Source: Verrucomicrobiota bacterium
Lineage (GTDB): Bacteria > Verrucomicrobiota > Kiritimatiellia > RFP12 > UBA1067
DNA: 34,245 nt
Direction of reading: 5' to 3'
NCBI GenBank assembly: GCA_023269675.1
Contig: JAHFSX010000054.1
Location: 1 to 34,245 of the forward strand
Shown here: piece after piece, positions 1-7,147 of the stretch
Layout of the letters: each line of letters starts with the position of its first letter
How positions within the stretch are numbered: position 1 is the first letter of the stretch
Program-made: the position numbers and the translations under genes
The notes under the pieces: model-generated
Database searches by the model: none
Told to the model about the DNA's origin: nothing
The model's input: only the letters and a program-made list of their open reading frames with translations

Positions 1-234
1 CGAGGCCCTGCCGCCGGTCAGCTCCTCCAGCCGCTTCTTCATGAACTCCATGCCCTTGTGGACCGGATGCTGCTCGTCGAGCCCGTGCGCCAGCTTCAGC
101 ACGATGGCGCGCTCGCCGGATCCGGCGGAGGCGCCTCCGGCCCCTTTCGGACGGATCACGATTGAGCCCAAGACGCAGGCGAGCAGCACACCGACCAGCA
201 CGCCCGCCACAAAAAACGATTTCGACTTTTCCAT
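1..234 (-). CDS. TRAP transporter solute-binding protein, DctP family (N-terminal part)
   Basis: The gene runs off the left edge; 78 codons are visible. The N-terminus MEKSKSFFVAGVLVGVLLA is a signal peptide or membrane anchor. The mature part reads IVLKLAHGLDEQHPVHKG and then EFMKKRLEELTGG, which is the typical opening of DctP-type periplasmic receptors of tripartite ATP-independent transporters. These bind C4-dicarboxylates or other organic acids outside the membrane and hand them to the DctQM permease. The ATG at 232-234 follows a good Shine-Dalgarno (AGAGGAAG). It lies 113 bp downstream of mdh on the same strand, so malic enzyme, mdh and this gene probably form one unit, which hints at malate, fumarate or succinate as ligand. 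The ligand is inference; dctQ and dctM would lie outside the window. Confidence 0.85.
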   Translation of the reverse strand, partial: MEKSKSFFVAGVLVGVLLACVLGSIVIRPKGAGGASAGSGERAIVLKLAHGLDEQHPVHKGMEFMKKRLEELTGGRAS

Positions 235-347
235 AGACTTCCTCTTTCCCGCTTAAGGTTTTATGAGAACGTAACGCGTGGGACCCATGAATGAACCTCC
301 TGTATCGGCGACCGCCCCCCCTCGGGCCGTCACGGCGGCGCGATTTT

Positions 348-1397
348 CTAGCCGAGCATTCCGGCGACCAGCTCGCGCTCGCCTACCAGCTCGGCATTCG
401 TCGCGGCGATTTTCTGGCGCGCGAAGTCGTCGTGGGCAAACCCCTTGACGATCTCGTAGGTGCCCGGCGCGACCGTGCGCACCGGCATGCCGGCCCACAC
501 CCCGGGAGTGAAGCCGTACTCGCCGTTCACGCCCACCGAAATCGAGTGGATCTCGGGACCGGGCGTGCTCAGCGACCGCACGTGGTCGATGATGGCGTTC
601 GCGGCTGACAGCGCGCTCGACACGCCGCGCGCCGCGATGATCTCCGCGCCGCGCTTGCCGACGGTCCCGATGAAGGTCTCCCGCAGCCAAGGCAGGTCAT
701 TGATGACCTGCGGCGCCGGGACGCCGTCGATGAACGCGTTGGCGAAGTCCGGGAACTGGCTCGGGCTGTGGTTGCCGAAAACGACCATGCGTTCGACGGC
801 CGCCACCGGCACGGCCGCCTTGCGCGCGAGCTGGGCCACGGCGCGGTTCTGGTCGAGCCGCACCATGGAGGTGAAGCGCTCCTTGGGCAGGCGCCGCGCC
901 TGCGAGGCCGCGATCATCACGTTGGTGTTGCACGGGTTGCCCACCACCATCACGCGGCAGTCCTCGGCCGCGACCGCGTCGATGGCGCGGCCCTGGCCGA
1001 TGAAGATGCGGCCGTTGTCCTTGAGCAGGTCGGCGCGCTCCATGCCCGGTCCGCGCGGCTTCGAGCCCACCAGCAGGCACCAGTTCGCGTCCTTGAAGGC
1101 GACCTCGGGCTCGTCCGTGCAGATGATCTGCTGAAGGAGCGGGAACGCGCAGTCCTCCAGTTCCATGGCCACGCCGACCAGCGCCTTCTGGACCTTCTCG
1201 ACCGGGACCTCGAGCAGCTGCAGGATGACCGGCGTCTGCCGGCCGAACATCTCGCCTGCGGCGATGCGCTTCAGCAGGCTGTAGCAGATCTGCCCGGCGG
1301 CGCCGGTCACCGCCACGCGGACGGCTGCGCTTTGCGGAACGCGCGGCAGCCGCTTCACATAAACTTCCTCGGGAATCGGATCAATACGATGTTGCAT
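348..1397 (-). CDS. mdh: Malate dehydrogenase (NAD-dependent)
   Basis: A 349-residue cytoplasmic enzyme interconverting malate and oxaloacetate. The Rossmann glycine motif TGAAGQI is at residues 31-37. The substrate-binding arginines sit in RGPGMER (R115, R121). The catalytic Asp is in RLDQNRA (D182) and the catalytic His in GNHSPSQFPDF (H210). The overall layout fits the cytosolic/type 2 malate dehydrogenase group (about 330 residues). There is a short N-terminal extension of about 25 residues before the first beta strand. It lies 84 bp downstream of the malic enzyme gene and upstream of a TRAP receptor gene, all on the minus strand. Together they suggest a C4-dicarboxylate utilisation unit. 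No motif residue appears to be lost. Confidence 0.95.
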   Translation of the reverse strand: MQHRIDPIPEEVYVKRLPRVPQSAAVRVAVTGAAGQICYSLLKRIAAGEMFGRQTPVILQLLEVPVEKVQKALVGVAMELEDCAFPLLQQIICTDEPEVAFKDANWCLLVGSKPRGPGMERADLLKDNGRIFIGQGRAIDAVAAEDCRVMVVGNPCNTNVMIAASQARRLPKERFTSMVRLDQNRAVAQLARKAAVPVAAVERMVVFGNHSPSQFPDFANAFIDGVPAPQVINDLPWLRETFIGTVGKRGAEIIAARGVSSALSAANAIIDHVRSLSTPGPEIHSISVGVNGEYGFTPGVWAGMPVRTVAPGTYEIVKGFAHDDFARQKIAATNAELVGERELVAGMLG

Positions 1398-1481
1398 GTT
1401 TATTCAATCTGTCGTTTTAAAAAACCGGGCAGGCGCTGGGCCTCTGTCAGGGGCCGCAAGCGCCGCACGGGGTCAGTTGTT

Positions 1482-2786
1482 TTATGCCCGTGCCGCGTTG
1501 CGCGCGATCAGGCTGGCCTTCAGCGCCTCCAGGTCCGTGTCGGCCGGCGCCGCGCCGGACTCCACGGCCGCCTTCGCCACCGCGAAGGAGATCTCCACGA
1601 AGAGCCGGCGGTCAAAGGGCTTCGGGATGATGTAGCCGTTGCCGAACGCCAGCTTCTCGTTGGGGTACAGCGCCCGCACCTCTGCCGTCACCGGCTCGCG
1701 CGCCAGCGCCGCCAGCGCGTTGGATGCGGCCACCTTCATCGCCGTGTTGATCGTGCGGGCGCGCACGTCCAGCGCGCCGCGGAAGAGGAAGGGGAAGCCG
1801 AGCACGTTGTTGACCTGGTTGGGGTAGTCCGAACGTCCGGTGGCCATCACGTAGGGTTTCGCGCCCATGACCTCGGCCACAATGTCGGGCCGGATCTCGG
1901 GGTCGGGGTTGGACATCGCGAAGATGGCCGGATACTCCGCCATGCCGCGCACGTCGTCCGCGGTCACGCAGTCGGCTGCCGACACGCCGATGAAGACGTG
2001 CGCGCCGCGCAATGCCTCTTTCAAGGTGCGCGCCTTCGTTCCCGAGGCGTGTCGCCGCTTGTGCTCGGTCAGGTCGGTCCGGCTGGCGTGGATCACGCCC
2101 CGGGTGTCGCACATGACCAGATCTTTCACGCCCGCCGCCTTGCACATGTCGGCGATGCGGATGCCGGCCGCGCCCGCGCCGTTGATCACCACCAGCAGTT
2201 CGGCCATCGGACGCCTGCACAGGCGCGAGTAGTTCATCAGCCCGGCCAAGGTGATCACGGCCGTGCCCCACTGGTCGTCATGGAAGACCGGGATGTCCAG
2301 CATGGCGTCCAGCTTGTCCTCGATCTCGAAGCAGGCCGGAGCGGCGATGTCCTCGAGGTTGATGCCGCCGTACATCGGCGCGAGCGCCATGACCGCGTCG
2401 ATCACCCGCTGCGGGTCGGTCTTGCCGGTGTTCCCGCCGCCCTGGCGGCAGTGGTTCAGAGGCACCGGCCAGGCGTCCACGTCGCCGAAGGCCTTGAAGA
2501 GCACCGCCTTGCCCTCCATCACCGGGATGCTGGCGGCCGCGCCGAGGTCGCCGAGCCCGAGGATGGCCGTGCCGTCCGACACGACGGCCACGAGGCTGCG
2601 CTTCGCGGTGTAGTCGAAGACCGTCTCCGGCTTCGCGGCGATCTCCTTGACCGCGTGCGCCACGCCCGGCGTGTAGGCCAGGCAGAGGTCGTTCGGGGTT
2701 CTCAGCGGTTTCACCAGGCGGACGCCGACTTTGCCGCCTTGGTGGAACTCCAGCACGGTTTCACGGTTCACGGGAATGTTGGCCAT
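1482..2786 (-). CDS. Malic enzyme (malate to pyruvate, probably NADP-dependent)
   Basis: A 434-residue oxidative decarboxylase giving pyruvate, CO2 and NAD(P)H from malate. Visible motifs are YTPGV (residues 38-42, catalytic Tyr region), the region around K93, NLEDIAAPACFEIE, the metal-binding PVFHDDQWGTA (D170/D171), and the nucleotide-binding GAGAAG (203-208). The protein stops after the malic enzyme domains, so it lacks the phosphotransacetylase-like C-terminal half of E. coli MaeB (about 759 aa). Residues 111-126 carry an unusual NHCRQGGGNTGKTDPQ stretch where relatives usually have a shorter loop. The start at 2786 has AAAGGA 8 nt upstream. First gene of the probable unit with mdh and the TRAP receptor. 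Cofactor preference cannot be settled by eye. Confidence 0.93.
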   Translation of the reverse strand: MANIPVNRETVLEFHQGGKVGVRLVKPLRTPNDLCLAYTPGVAHAVKEIAAKPETVFDYTAKRSLVAVVSDGTAILGLGDLGAAASIPVMEGKAVLFKAFGDVDAWPVPLNHCRQGGGNTGKTDPQRVIDAVMALAPMYGGINLEDIAAPACFEIEDKLDAMLDIPVFHDDQWGTAVITLAGLMNYSRLCRRPMAELLVVINGAGAAGIRIADMCKAAGVKDLVMCDTRGVIHASRTDLTEHKRRHASGTKARTLKEALRGAHVFIGVSAADCVTADDVRGMAEYPAIFAMSNPDPEIRPDIVAEVMGAKPYVMATGRSDYPNQVNNVLGFPFLFRGALDVRARTINTAMKVAASNALAALAREPVTAEVRALYPNEKLAFGNGYIIPKPFDRRLFVEISFAVAKAAVESGAAPADTDLEALKASLIARNAARA

Positions 2787-3098
2787 ATCTATAATCCTTT
2801 CACGGTACGGAATGCGTGTTTTGTGGTTAAGTGTTCGTCAAACAGGGTTGGCGTGAAAATCGCTGTCCTGCGGGGTGCGGCTTCCTGTGTGGGCGAACGA
2901 CGCCGGTGGCGAGCGCAAGCGTATAGAAAGGAAGCGGAAAGAGGGCTCCGCAGGCTTTGATCAAGGGTCTTTCGTGAGGTCACATGAACACGCTGTGTGT
3001 GCCATGTGGCGTCGCGTGGACTGCCGTACGCCTGCCCGATCACTTAGGGGCGAGGCGATCAGTCAGGATCACGCGCGAAAGACAGTACGGGCCCGGCT
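2787..3098. other. Intergenic region between malic enzyme and the small Cys protein
   Basis: About 310 bp without a convincing gene. It should hold the promoter of the malic enzyme unit (minus strand) and the 3' end of the minus-strand small-protein transcript. A TTGACG sequence occurs on the minus strand near 2840 but lacks a good -10 partner at the right spacing. I see no clear terminator hairpin. Confidence 0.5.
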
Positions 3099-3518
3099 TC
3101 AGCAAAGACGGTGCGCGGATTGCGCAAGGAAGCACAGGTTGGAGGCCCAGGCGTCCGCGGCACGGGCGGCGGTGCGCCGCATGCCCGCTACGGACAGAGT
3201 CGGGTTGTGAACCCGGAACGGCGGAAGAACGTCCGCCGCCAGCAAAGAAAGCAGACCGAGGAAAGGGTCATTCTCGCTCGCACGTGGCAAGATCGCATCG
3301 TCGGCGACGTGGCGGTCACCGCAGTCGATGCTTCTCGCCCCCTCTGACACAGGCGCCCCGCTCAAGCCGCACGGTGAGTCCACGGGCATACTCGCCCGAA
3401 ATCCGCTGCCCAGAAACACCTGCGTCAGGCAGAGCAGCAAAACGCCACAGGCACGCAAAAACAACGCCAAAGGAACCTGACGTCTGCAACTCGCGTCAAC
3501 TGCGGAGAAAAATCGCAT
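3099..3518 (-). CDS. Small exported Cys-containing protein, paralogue A of a divergent pair
   Basis: Family not recognised. About 139 residues (142 if read from an ATG at 3527). An N-terminal hydrophobic segment (PLALFLRACGVLLLCL, about residues 19-34 of the longer form) suggests a signal peptide or anchor. It aligns over its whole length with the divergently transcribed protein at 3642-4064. Shared features are a (D/A)DAILP(R/K)xxENDPFL block, a Cys-Gly just before it, an earlier Cys, an RTA...DA stretch, and the C-terminal ending L-C. The DNA for the shared block differs at third codon positions, which supports real coding. The start at 3516-3518 is preferred because the upstream ATG overlaps a TATAAT box. 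Function unknown; the cysteines could form disulfides or bind a metal, but that is speculation. Confidence 0.7.
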   Translation of the reverse strand: MRFFSAVDASCRRQVPLALFLRACGVLLLCLTQVFLGSGFRASMPVDSPCGLSGAPVSEGARSIDCGDRHVADDAILPRASENDPFLGLLSLLAADVLPPFRVHNPTLSVAGMRRTAARAADAWASNLCFLAQSAHRLC

Positions 3519-3525
3519 GCGTGGC

Positions 3526-3555
3526 ATTATAACCAGGCGCGTCCGCTAAATTCAA
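3526..3555 (-). promoter_or_regulatory. Sigma70-type promoter for the minus-strand small Cys protein
   Basis: On the minus strand a TTGAAT -35 box (3550-3555) and a perfect TATAAT -10 box (3526-3531) are 18 bp apart. The expected transcription start lies at about 3518-3520, at or next to the ATG at 3516-3518. No Shine-Dalgarno could fit, so the transcript would be leaderless. Confidence 0.6.
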
Positions 3556-3641
3556 GCAGATACGCCGCGTCTTCGCAACGGCGTGCGGGACGCGCCGTTT
3601 CGTCTTGTGCCGGCCCCGTCCGATACGATAAGCTGACCGCG

Positions 3642-4064
3642 ATGAAATGGACTCACACGACAGCTTTGCGCGGCGGACGCGACGCCTGGATGGCATTGTG
3701 CGCGCGTGTCGTCTGCGTGCTGTCCATTTATCTGGCGCACGCCCTGCTGAACATCGGAGGGCATGCGCACGGCGGTGCCGCCGCCTGCGCGGACGGCTTG
3801 GGCTCCGCGCCGGCGACGGAAGAGCACGGGAGCCTTTCGTGCGGCGAAACGTGCTTCGACGCCGACGCGATCCTGCCTAAGGTGCAGGAGAACGATCCGT
3901 TCCTGGCCTTTCTCACGCTGGCCGCGCTGATGCCGCCGCCGATGACCTTTGAGGCGCCGGAAAACGTTCGGGGCGCAATGCCCCGAACCGCCGACACGCG
4001 CCCTCCGGATGCCTTGCATCCGCACCTGCGCCTTCTGGCGCACGCTTCGCAGATCCTTTGCTGA
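3642..4064 (+). CDS. Small exported Cys-containing protein, paralogue B of a divergent pair
   Basis: Family not recognised. 140 residues with an N-terminal hydrophobic segment (about residues 16-38) that looks like a signal peptide or single anchor, followed by HAHGG. Conserved with paralogue A (3099-3518): Cys49, SCG (C67), DADAILPKVQENDPFL (residues 73-88), PRTA (114-117), a DAL/DAW pair near 123, and the terminal ILC (C140). It adds two Cys of its own near the motif (C71) and in the hydrophobic segment (C20, C25). There is no convincing Shine-Dalgarno before the ATG at 3642. The head-to-head start codons are about 120 bp apart. A small membrane protein gene follows 103 bp downstream on the same strand. 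Function unknown. Confidence 0.72.
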   Translation: MKWTHTTALRGGRDAWMALCARVVCVLSIYLAHALLNIGGHAHGGAAACADGLGSAPATEEHGSLSCGETCFDADAILPKVQENDPFLAFLTLAALMPPPMTFEAPENVRGAMPRTADTRPPDALHPHLRLLAHASQILC

Positions 4065-4167
4065 ACCCCAGTCCGTCCGGCCGCCCCGACACGTGCGGGA
4101 ACGTAAGCCGCCGCCGCTTTTCCTGCGGACGGCCCGTCCGGTTGATTGAGCAGCAAAGGAGTCTCTT

Positions 4168-4341
4168 ATGCGCGACAAGGATGAAACCCAAGCGACCGCC
4201 GTTCTGTTAGCGGCAGCGGTTGTGATTCTGGTGATCGCCTACTGCCGGCTGGCCGTCGGTGACGCAAAGGGTGGTTCGGCGGCACCCCGTTGGGCGAGCG
4301 CGGCGCTGGTCGGGGAAAAGGCTGACAGCGAAGGCAGATGA
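4168..4341 (+). CDS. 57-residue single-pass membrane protein, unknown function
   Basis: A short open frame with a good ribosome site (AAAGGAG at 4155-4161, 6 nt before the ATG). The product has a charged N-terminus (MRDKDETQ), one strong transmembrane helix (about residues 9-29, AVLLAAAVVILVIAYC) and a polar tail of about 28 residues. The N-out or N-in topology cannot be decided with confidence. It lies between paralogue B and a large permease gene, all on the plus strand, so it may be co-transcribed with either. I do not recognise a family. The ribosome site and clean hydropathy pattern are the support for calling it a gene. Confidence 0.6.
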   Translation: MRDKDETQATAVLLAAAVVILVIAYCRLAVGDAKGGSAAPRWASAALVGEKADSEGR

Positions 4342-4457
4342 CCGGACAACCTCCTTCACGCGCCGCGGCCCCTCTACTCTGTAGCCCTTCATTCGCGCGG
4401 TTCCGCGCCTGCCGGACCGCTCTTTCTTGAACTACGTATGTCTTTCAAAAGGTTTGT

Positions 4458-5732
4458 ATGACACCTGCATGGATCAGCCTGATCGTTTTCGTCCTCTGTT
4501 ATGCTTTGTTTGTTTTTTTGCCCACGCGGCGCTCATGGACCGCCTGCATCGGCGGCCTGCTCCTCGTCGCCACCGGCGTGCTGGGCTGGAGGGACGCCTT
4601 TCTTGTTAAAATCAGTTGGAACGTCATGGGGCTTTTCTTCGGCACGCTGATCCTGGCCGAGATGTTCCTGATGTCGCGGGTCCCTGCCATGCTCGCCGAA
4701 TGGCTGGTCGACAGGTCCAAGTCCACCCGCGTCGCCATGCTGGCCCTTTGCACGCTGGCGGGGGTGATCTCCATGTTCGTCGAGAACGTCGCCGTCGTGC
4801 TGCTGGTCGCGCCCGTGGCGCTGAGCCTGGCCGAGAAGCTCAAGATCAGTCCCGTCTCGTTGCTGATCGGCATCGCCGTCAGCAGCAACCTGCAGGGCAC
4901 CGCCACCATGATTGGCGATCCTCCGAGCATGATTCTCGCCGGTTACATGCGCATGGGCTTCTGGGACTTCTTCGCCTACCAGGGAAAACTGGGCATCTTT
5001 TTCGCGGTCCAGGTCGGCGCCATCGCCTCGCTGGTTGTGCTGGCTTTTGTATTTAGACGTTACAGTTCAAAACCCTCGCACATCCGTCAGGAGAAGGCGC
5101 GTTCCTGGGTGCCCGCGATCCTGCTCGGCTGCCTGATCCTGGGCTTGTCGTTCGCCACGGTGTTCGACCCCGCGTTCGCATGGTTCGCGGGCATTTACAC
5201 ACTCAGTCTGAGCGCCATCGCGCTGGTCTGGTACCGCCTGTACGCCCGCTGGGGCAGCACGCGCAAGCTCGTCACGACGCTCGACTGGGAGACGACCTTC
5301 TTTCTCATCGGCGTCTTCGTGCTGGTGGGCGGCCTCAGCGACTCGGGCTGGATGGACCGGCTGTCCGGCTTCATGGCCGGTTCCGTGGGCGGCAACGCGG
5401 CCCTGGCCTTCACGATGATCGTCGTCTTTGCCGTGATCGTCTCCGGCTTTGTGGACAACGTGCCCTTCCTGCTGGTGATGATCCCGGTCGCGCAGAAGGT
5501 CGCCGACCAGATCCACGCCCCGGTGCCGCTGCTGATGTTCGGCCTGCTGATCGGCGCCTGCCTCGGCGGGAACCTGACGCCCATCGGCGCCTCCGCCAAC
5601 GTGGTCACGCTCGGCATCCTCAAGAAACACGGCTACGCCGTCTCGTTCCGTGAGTTCATGGGCATCGGCATCCCCTTCACCGTAGCCGCCGTGCTGAGCG
5701 CCTGCGCCTTCGTCTGGTGGATTTGGGGCTAA
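4458..5732 (+). CDS. Ion permease of the ArsB/NhaD (SLC13-like) superfamily
   Basis: A 424-residue integral membrane protein with about 11-12 hydrophobic helices. Two internally repeated re-entrant-type motifs are visible: SSNLQGTATMIGDPPSMIL (about residues 142-160) and LGGNLTPIGASANVV in the second half. These are typical of the ion transporter superfamily that includes ArsB arsenite pumps, NhaD sodium/proton antiporters and CitM/SLC13 anion carriers. The paired MFVENVAVVLLVAPV and FVDNVPFLLVMIPVA stretches (asparagine within a helix) also fit. The start has AAAAGG 5 nt upstream. The DUF502 gene follows 47 bp downstream. The substrate cannot be assigned: no ars regulator or reductase is nearby, so arsenite is not favoured; sodium/proton exchange or a C4-dicarboxylate would both be possible. 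Confidence 0.85.
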   Translation: MTPAWISLIVFVLCYALFVFLPTRRSWTACIGGLLLVATGVLGWRDAFLVKISWNVMGLFFGTLILAEMFLMSRVPAMLAEWLVDRSKSTRVAMLALCTLAGVISMFVENVAVVLLVAPVALSLAEKLKISPVSLLIGIAVSSNLQGTATMIGDPPSMILAGYMRMGFWDFFAYQGKLGIFFAVQVGAIASLVVLAFVFRRYSSKPSHIRQEKARSWVPAILLGCLILGLSFATVFDPAFAWFAGIYTLSLSAIALVWYRLYARWGSTRKLVTTLDWETTFFLIGVFVLVGGLSDSGWMDRLSGFMAGSVGGNAALAFTMIVVFAVIVSGFVDNVPFLLVMIPVAQKVADQIHAPVPLLMFGLLIGACLGGNLTPIGASANVVTLGILKKHGYAVSFREFMGIGIPFTVAAVLSACAFVWWIWG

Positions 5733-5779
5733 CCGCCTCAGCAACCCATTAACCCCAAAACTACAGGAATGTGAATCCC

Positions 5780-6460
5780 ATGAGTCATGATATGGAAAAG
5801 CCGACCGGATCAGCCTTCGGCAAGCACGTGCGAACCCGCCTGATGTCGGGCCTGCTGGTCCTGATCCCCCTGGCGGTGACCCTGTTTATCCTGAACCTGC
5901 TCTTCTCGTCGCTCACGTCCTTCGCGCGCCCCGTCATGCGGCCGTGGGTGGGCGAACTGCCGGAGTACGCCCTGACGCTCATCGCGTTCCTCGTCACGGT
6001 GCTGCTGCTCTATTTTGTCGGCCTCATCACGAACCACATCATCGGACGCCGCCTCATCCATTGGGGTGAAACCCTGCTCATGAAACTGCCGATCGTGAAG
6101 TCCGTCTACTCGGCTTCCAAGCAGGTGGTCGAAACCTTCTCCTCCTCGACGAAGGCGGCCTTCAAGGCCGTGGTGCTCGTCGAGTTTCCGCGCAAAGGCT
6201 CGCTCGCCGTAGGGTTCGTCACCGCCACGATCCTCAACCCTGAAGGCAAGACGCTCTTCAACGTCTTCGTCGCGACCACGCCCAACCCGACCACGGGCTT
6301 TCTCGTGATCTATCCGGAAGAAGAGGTCAACTTCACGGACATCTCGGTCGAGGACGGCATCAAGATGATCGTCTCCGGCGGCATGCTGGCGCCCCCGGCC
6401 TACCGGATCCGGCCAGCCCCGCCCCAGCTGGCGGCGGCCGGCGACAGCGCGCAGGCTTAA
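5780..6460 (+). CDS. DUF502 family inner-membrane protein
   Basis: About 226 residues. Two transmembrane helices (roughly residues 19-42 and 62-84) are followed by a soluble domain. The sequence between them and after (RRLIHWGETLLMKLPIVKSVY, then SASKQVVETF) is the hallmark of DUF502, a family conserved in many bacteria and related to plant COV (continuous vascular ring) proteins. Its biochemical role is not known. The ATG at 5780 is chosen over an in-frame GTG at 5771, because the AGGA at 5765-5768 is only 2 nt from the GTG but about 11 nt from the ATG. It follows the permease gene by 47 bp and is probably co-transcribed with it. The C-terminal tail is Ala/Pro-rich. Confidence 0.85.
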   Translation: MSHDMEKPTGSAFGKHVRTRLMSGLLVLIPLAVTLFILNLLFSSLTSFARPVMRPWVGELPEYALTLIAFLVTVLLLYFVGLITNHIIGRRLIHWGETLLMKLPIVKSVYSASKQVVETFSSSTKAAFKAVVLVEFPRKGSLAVGFVTATILNPEGKTLFNVFVATTPNPTTGFLVIYPEEEVNFTDISVEDGIKMIVSGGMLAPPAYRIRPAPPQLAAAGDSAQA

Positions 6461-6518
6461 CGCGGACCAGGGCGCAGGCCCCTTGGCACTGGCGGAAACA
6501 AACACAAAGGGAGGCTGA

Positions 6519-6950
6519 ATGGCAAGCGAGACCCTGATGATTGTTGAGGAGGATGCCACCATCCGGGAGTTGCTTCGATACAACTTCGGACGCGAGGGCT
6601 ACAGGATCGTCGAGTGCTCATCCTGCGACGAGGCGCGGGAGCAGCTGTCCCTGTCGGTTCCCGACTTGATGCTGCTGGAGGTCCTGTCGCCCGGGAGCGA
6701 CGGATTCACATTCTGCCGGGCGGTCCGTGCGGACGAGCGAACCTCCAAACTCCCGGTGATTGTGCTGACAACCCGCGACGGGGACGCCGACATTGTCATG
6801 GGTCTCGAAGCGGGAGCGGACGACTACATGACCAAACCCTTCAGCACGCGGGACCTGTCGGCTCGGGTGCAGGCGTTATTGCGTCTCCGCAAGGAAGGGA
6901 CCGGGGACATGCAACTGCCGCCGCAACTCGCCGCGACGCTCCTCCCATAA
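6519..6950 (+). CDS. Stand-alone PhoB-like receiver protein with Glu at the phosphoacceptor site
   Basis: A 143-residue single receiver domain, closest by eye to the N-terminal half of PhoB/OmpR-type regulators (IRELLRYNFGREGYRIVE, then LEAGADDYMTKPFSTRDL). The acidic pair is E11-D12 (usually DD or ED). The position normally holding the phosphorylated Asp reads LLEVLSPGSDG, so residue 54 is Glu. The Thr (T84) and Lys (K106, TKPF) of the switch are kept. A Pro/Leu-rich tail of about 18 residues replaces the winged-helix DNA-binding domain; a tRNA terminator begins at the stop codon, so no domain remnant fits. Strong Shine-Dalgarno AAGGGAGG. It cannot be phosphorylated in the usual way and may act as a constitutively 'on' or docking protein; that is inference. 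Confidence 0.88.
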   Translation: MASETLMIVEEDATIRELLRYNFGREGYRIVECSSCDEAREQLSLSVPDLMLLEVLSPGSDGFTFCRAVRADERTSKLPVIVLTTRDGDADIVMGLEAGADDYMTKPFSTRDLSARVQALLRLRKEGTGDMQLPPQLAATLLP

Positions 6951-6978
6951 AAAACAAAACCCCTTGCCAGGCAAGAGG
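6949..6978 (-). terminator. Rho-independent terminator of tRNA-Gly
   Basis: On the minus strand a 7-bp stem (6972-6978 with 6960-6966) and a 5-nt loop are followed by a T-rich run (TTTTGTTTTTT, 6959-6949). It sits directly downstream of the tRNA and overlaps the stop codon of the plus-strand receiver gene. Confidence 0.75.
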
Positions 6979-6987
6979 TTGTAGAGA

Positions 6988-7061
6988 TGGAGCGGGCGAT
7001 GGGAATCGAACCCACGTGTGAAGCTTGGGAAGCTCCTATTCTGCCATTGAATTACGCCCGC
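6988..7061 (-). tRNA. tRNA-Gly, anticodon CCC
   Basis: The minus strand folds as a standard tRNA. The acceptor stem GCGGGCG (7061-7055) pairs with CGCCCGC (6998-6992). The anticodon arm is GGAGC-TTCCCAA-GCTTC, giving CCC (Gly). The T arm contains GTTCGATT. The discriminator is U and CCA is encoded (ends at 6988). The sequence closely resembles E. coli tRNA-Gly(CCC). It has its own promoter upstream (7076-7103) and terminator downstream. Confidence 0.95.
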
Positions 7062-7075
7062 AAAAGTATGTTTTC

Positions 7076-7103
7076 AATGTACCAAAAAACGCCCGGCCGT
7101 CAA
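7076..7103 (-). promoter_or_regulatory. Promoter of tRNA-Gly
   Basis: On the minus strand TTGACG (7098-7103) and TACATT (7076-7081) are 16 bp apart, ending 14 nt before the tRNA 5' end. The -35 box lies inside the loop of the terminator of the upstream SUMF1-domain gene. Confidence 0.5.
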
Positions 7104-7115
7104 AGGCGATTTTTT
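7084..7115 (-). terminator. Terminator of the SUMF1-domain gene (possibly bidirectional)
   Basis: AAAAAA-CGCC (7084-7093) faces GGCG-A-TTTTTT (7105-7115) across an 11-nt loop. The minus strand reads as a GC stem followed by TTTTTT, 33 bp after the stop codon of the SUMF1-domain gene. The plus strand is nearly symmetrical. Confidence 0.6.
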
Positions 7116-7147
7116 GACTATTAGCGGTCTCGCGTGCCCGGTCCACT

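Noticed and set aside
768..2960. Very long plus-strand open frame opposite malic enzyme and mdh
   Set aside because: Composition (His/Arg/Val rich, no motifs) is that of an antisense frame over high-GC genes; the minus-strand genes carry all family motifs.
5771..5779. GTG start for the DUF502 protein
   Set aside because: AGGA is only 2 nt away from GTG, too close; the ATG at 5780 is better spaced.
6951..6987. Possible remnant of a DNA-binding domain after the receiver gene
   Set aside because: The space is taken by the tRNA terminator; no coding remnant fits.
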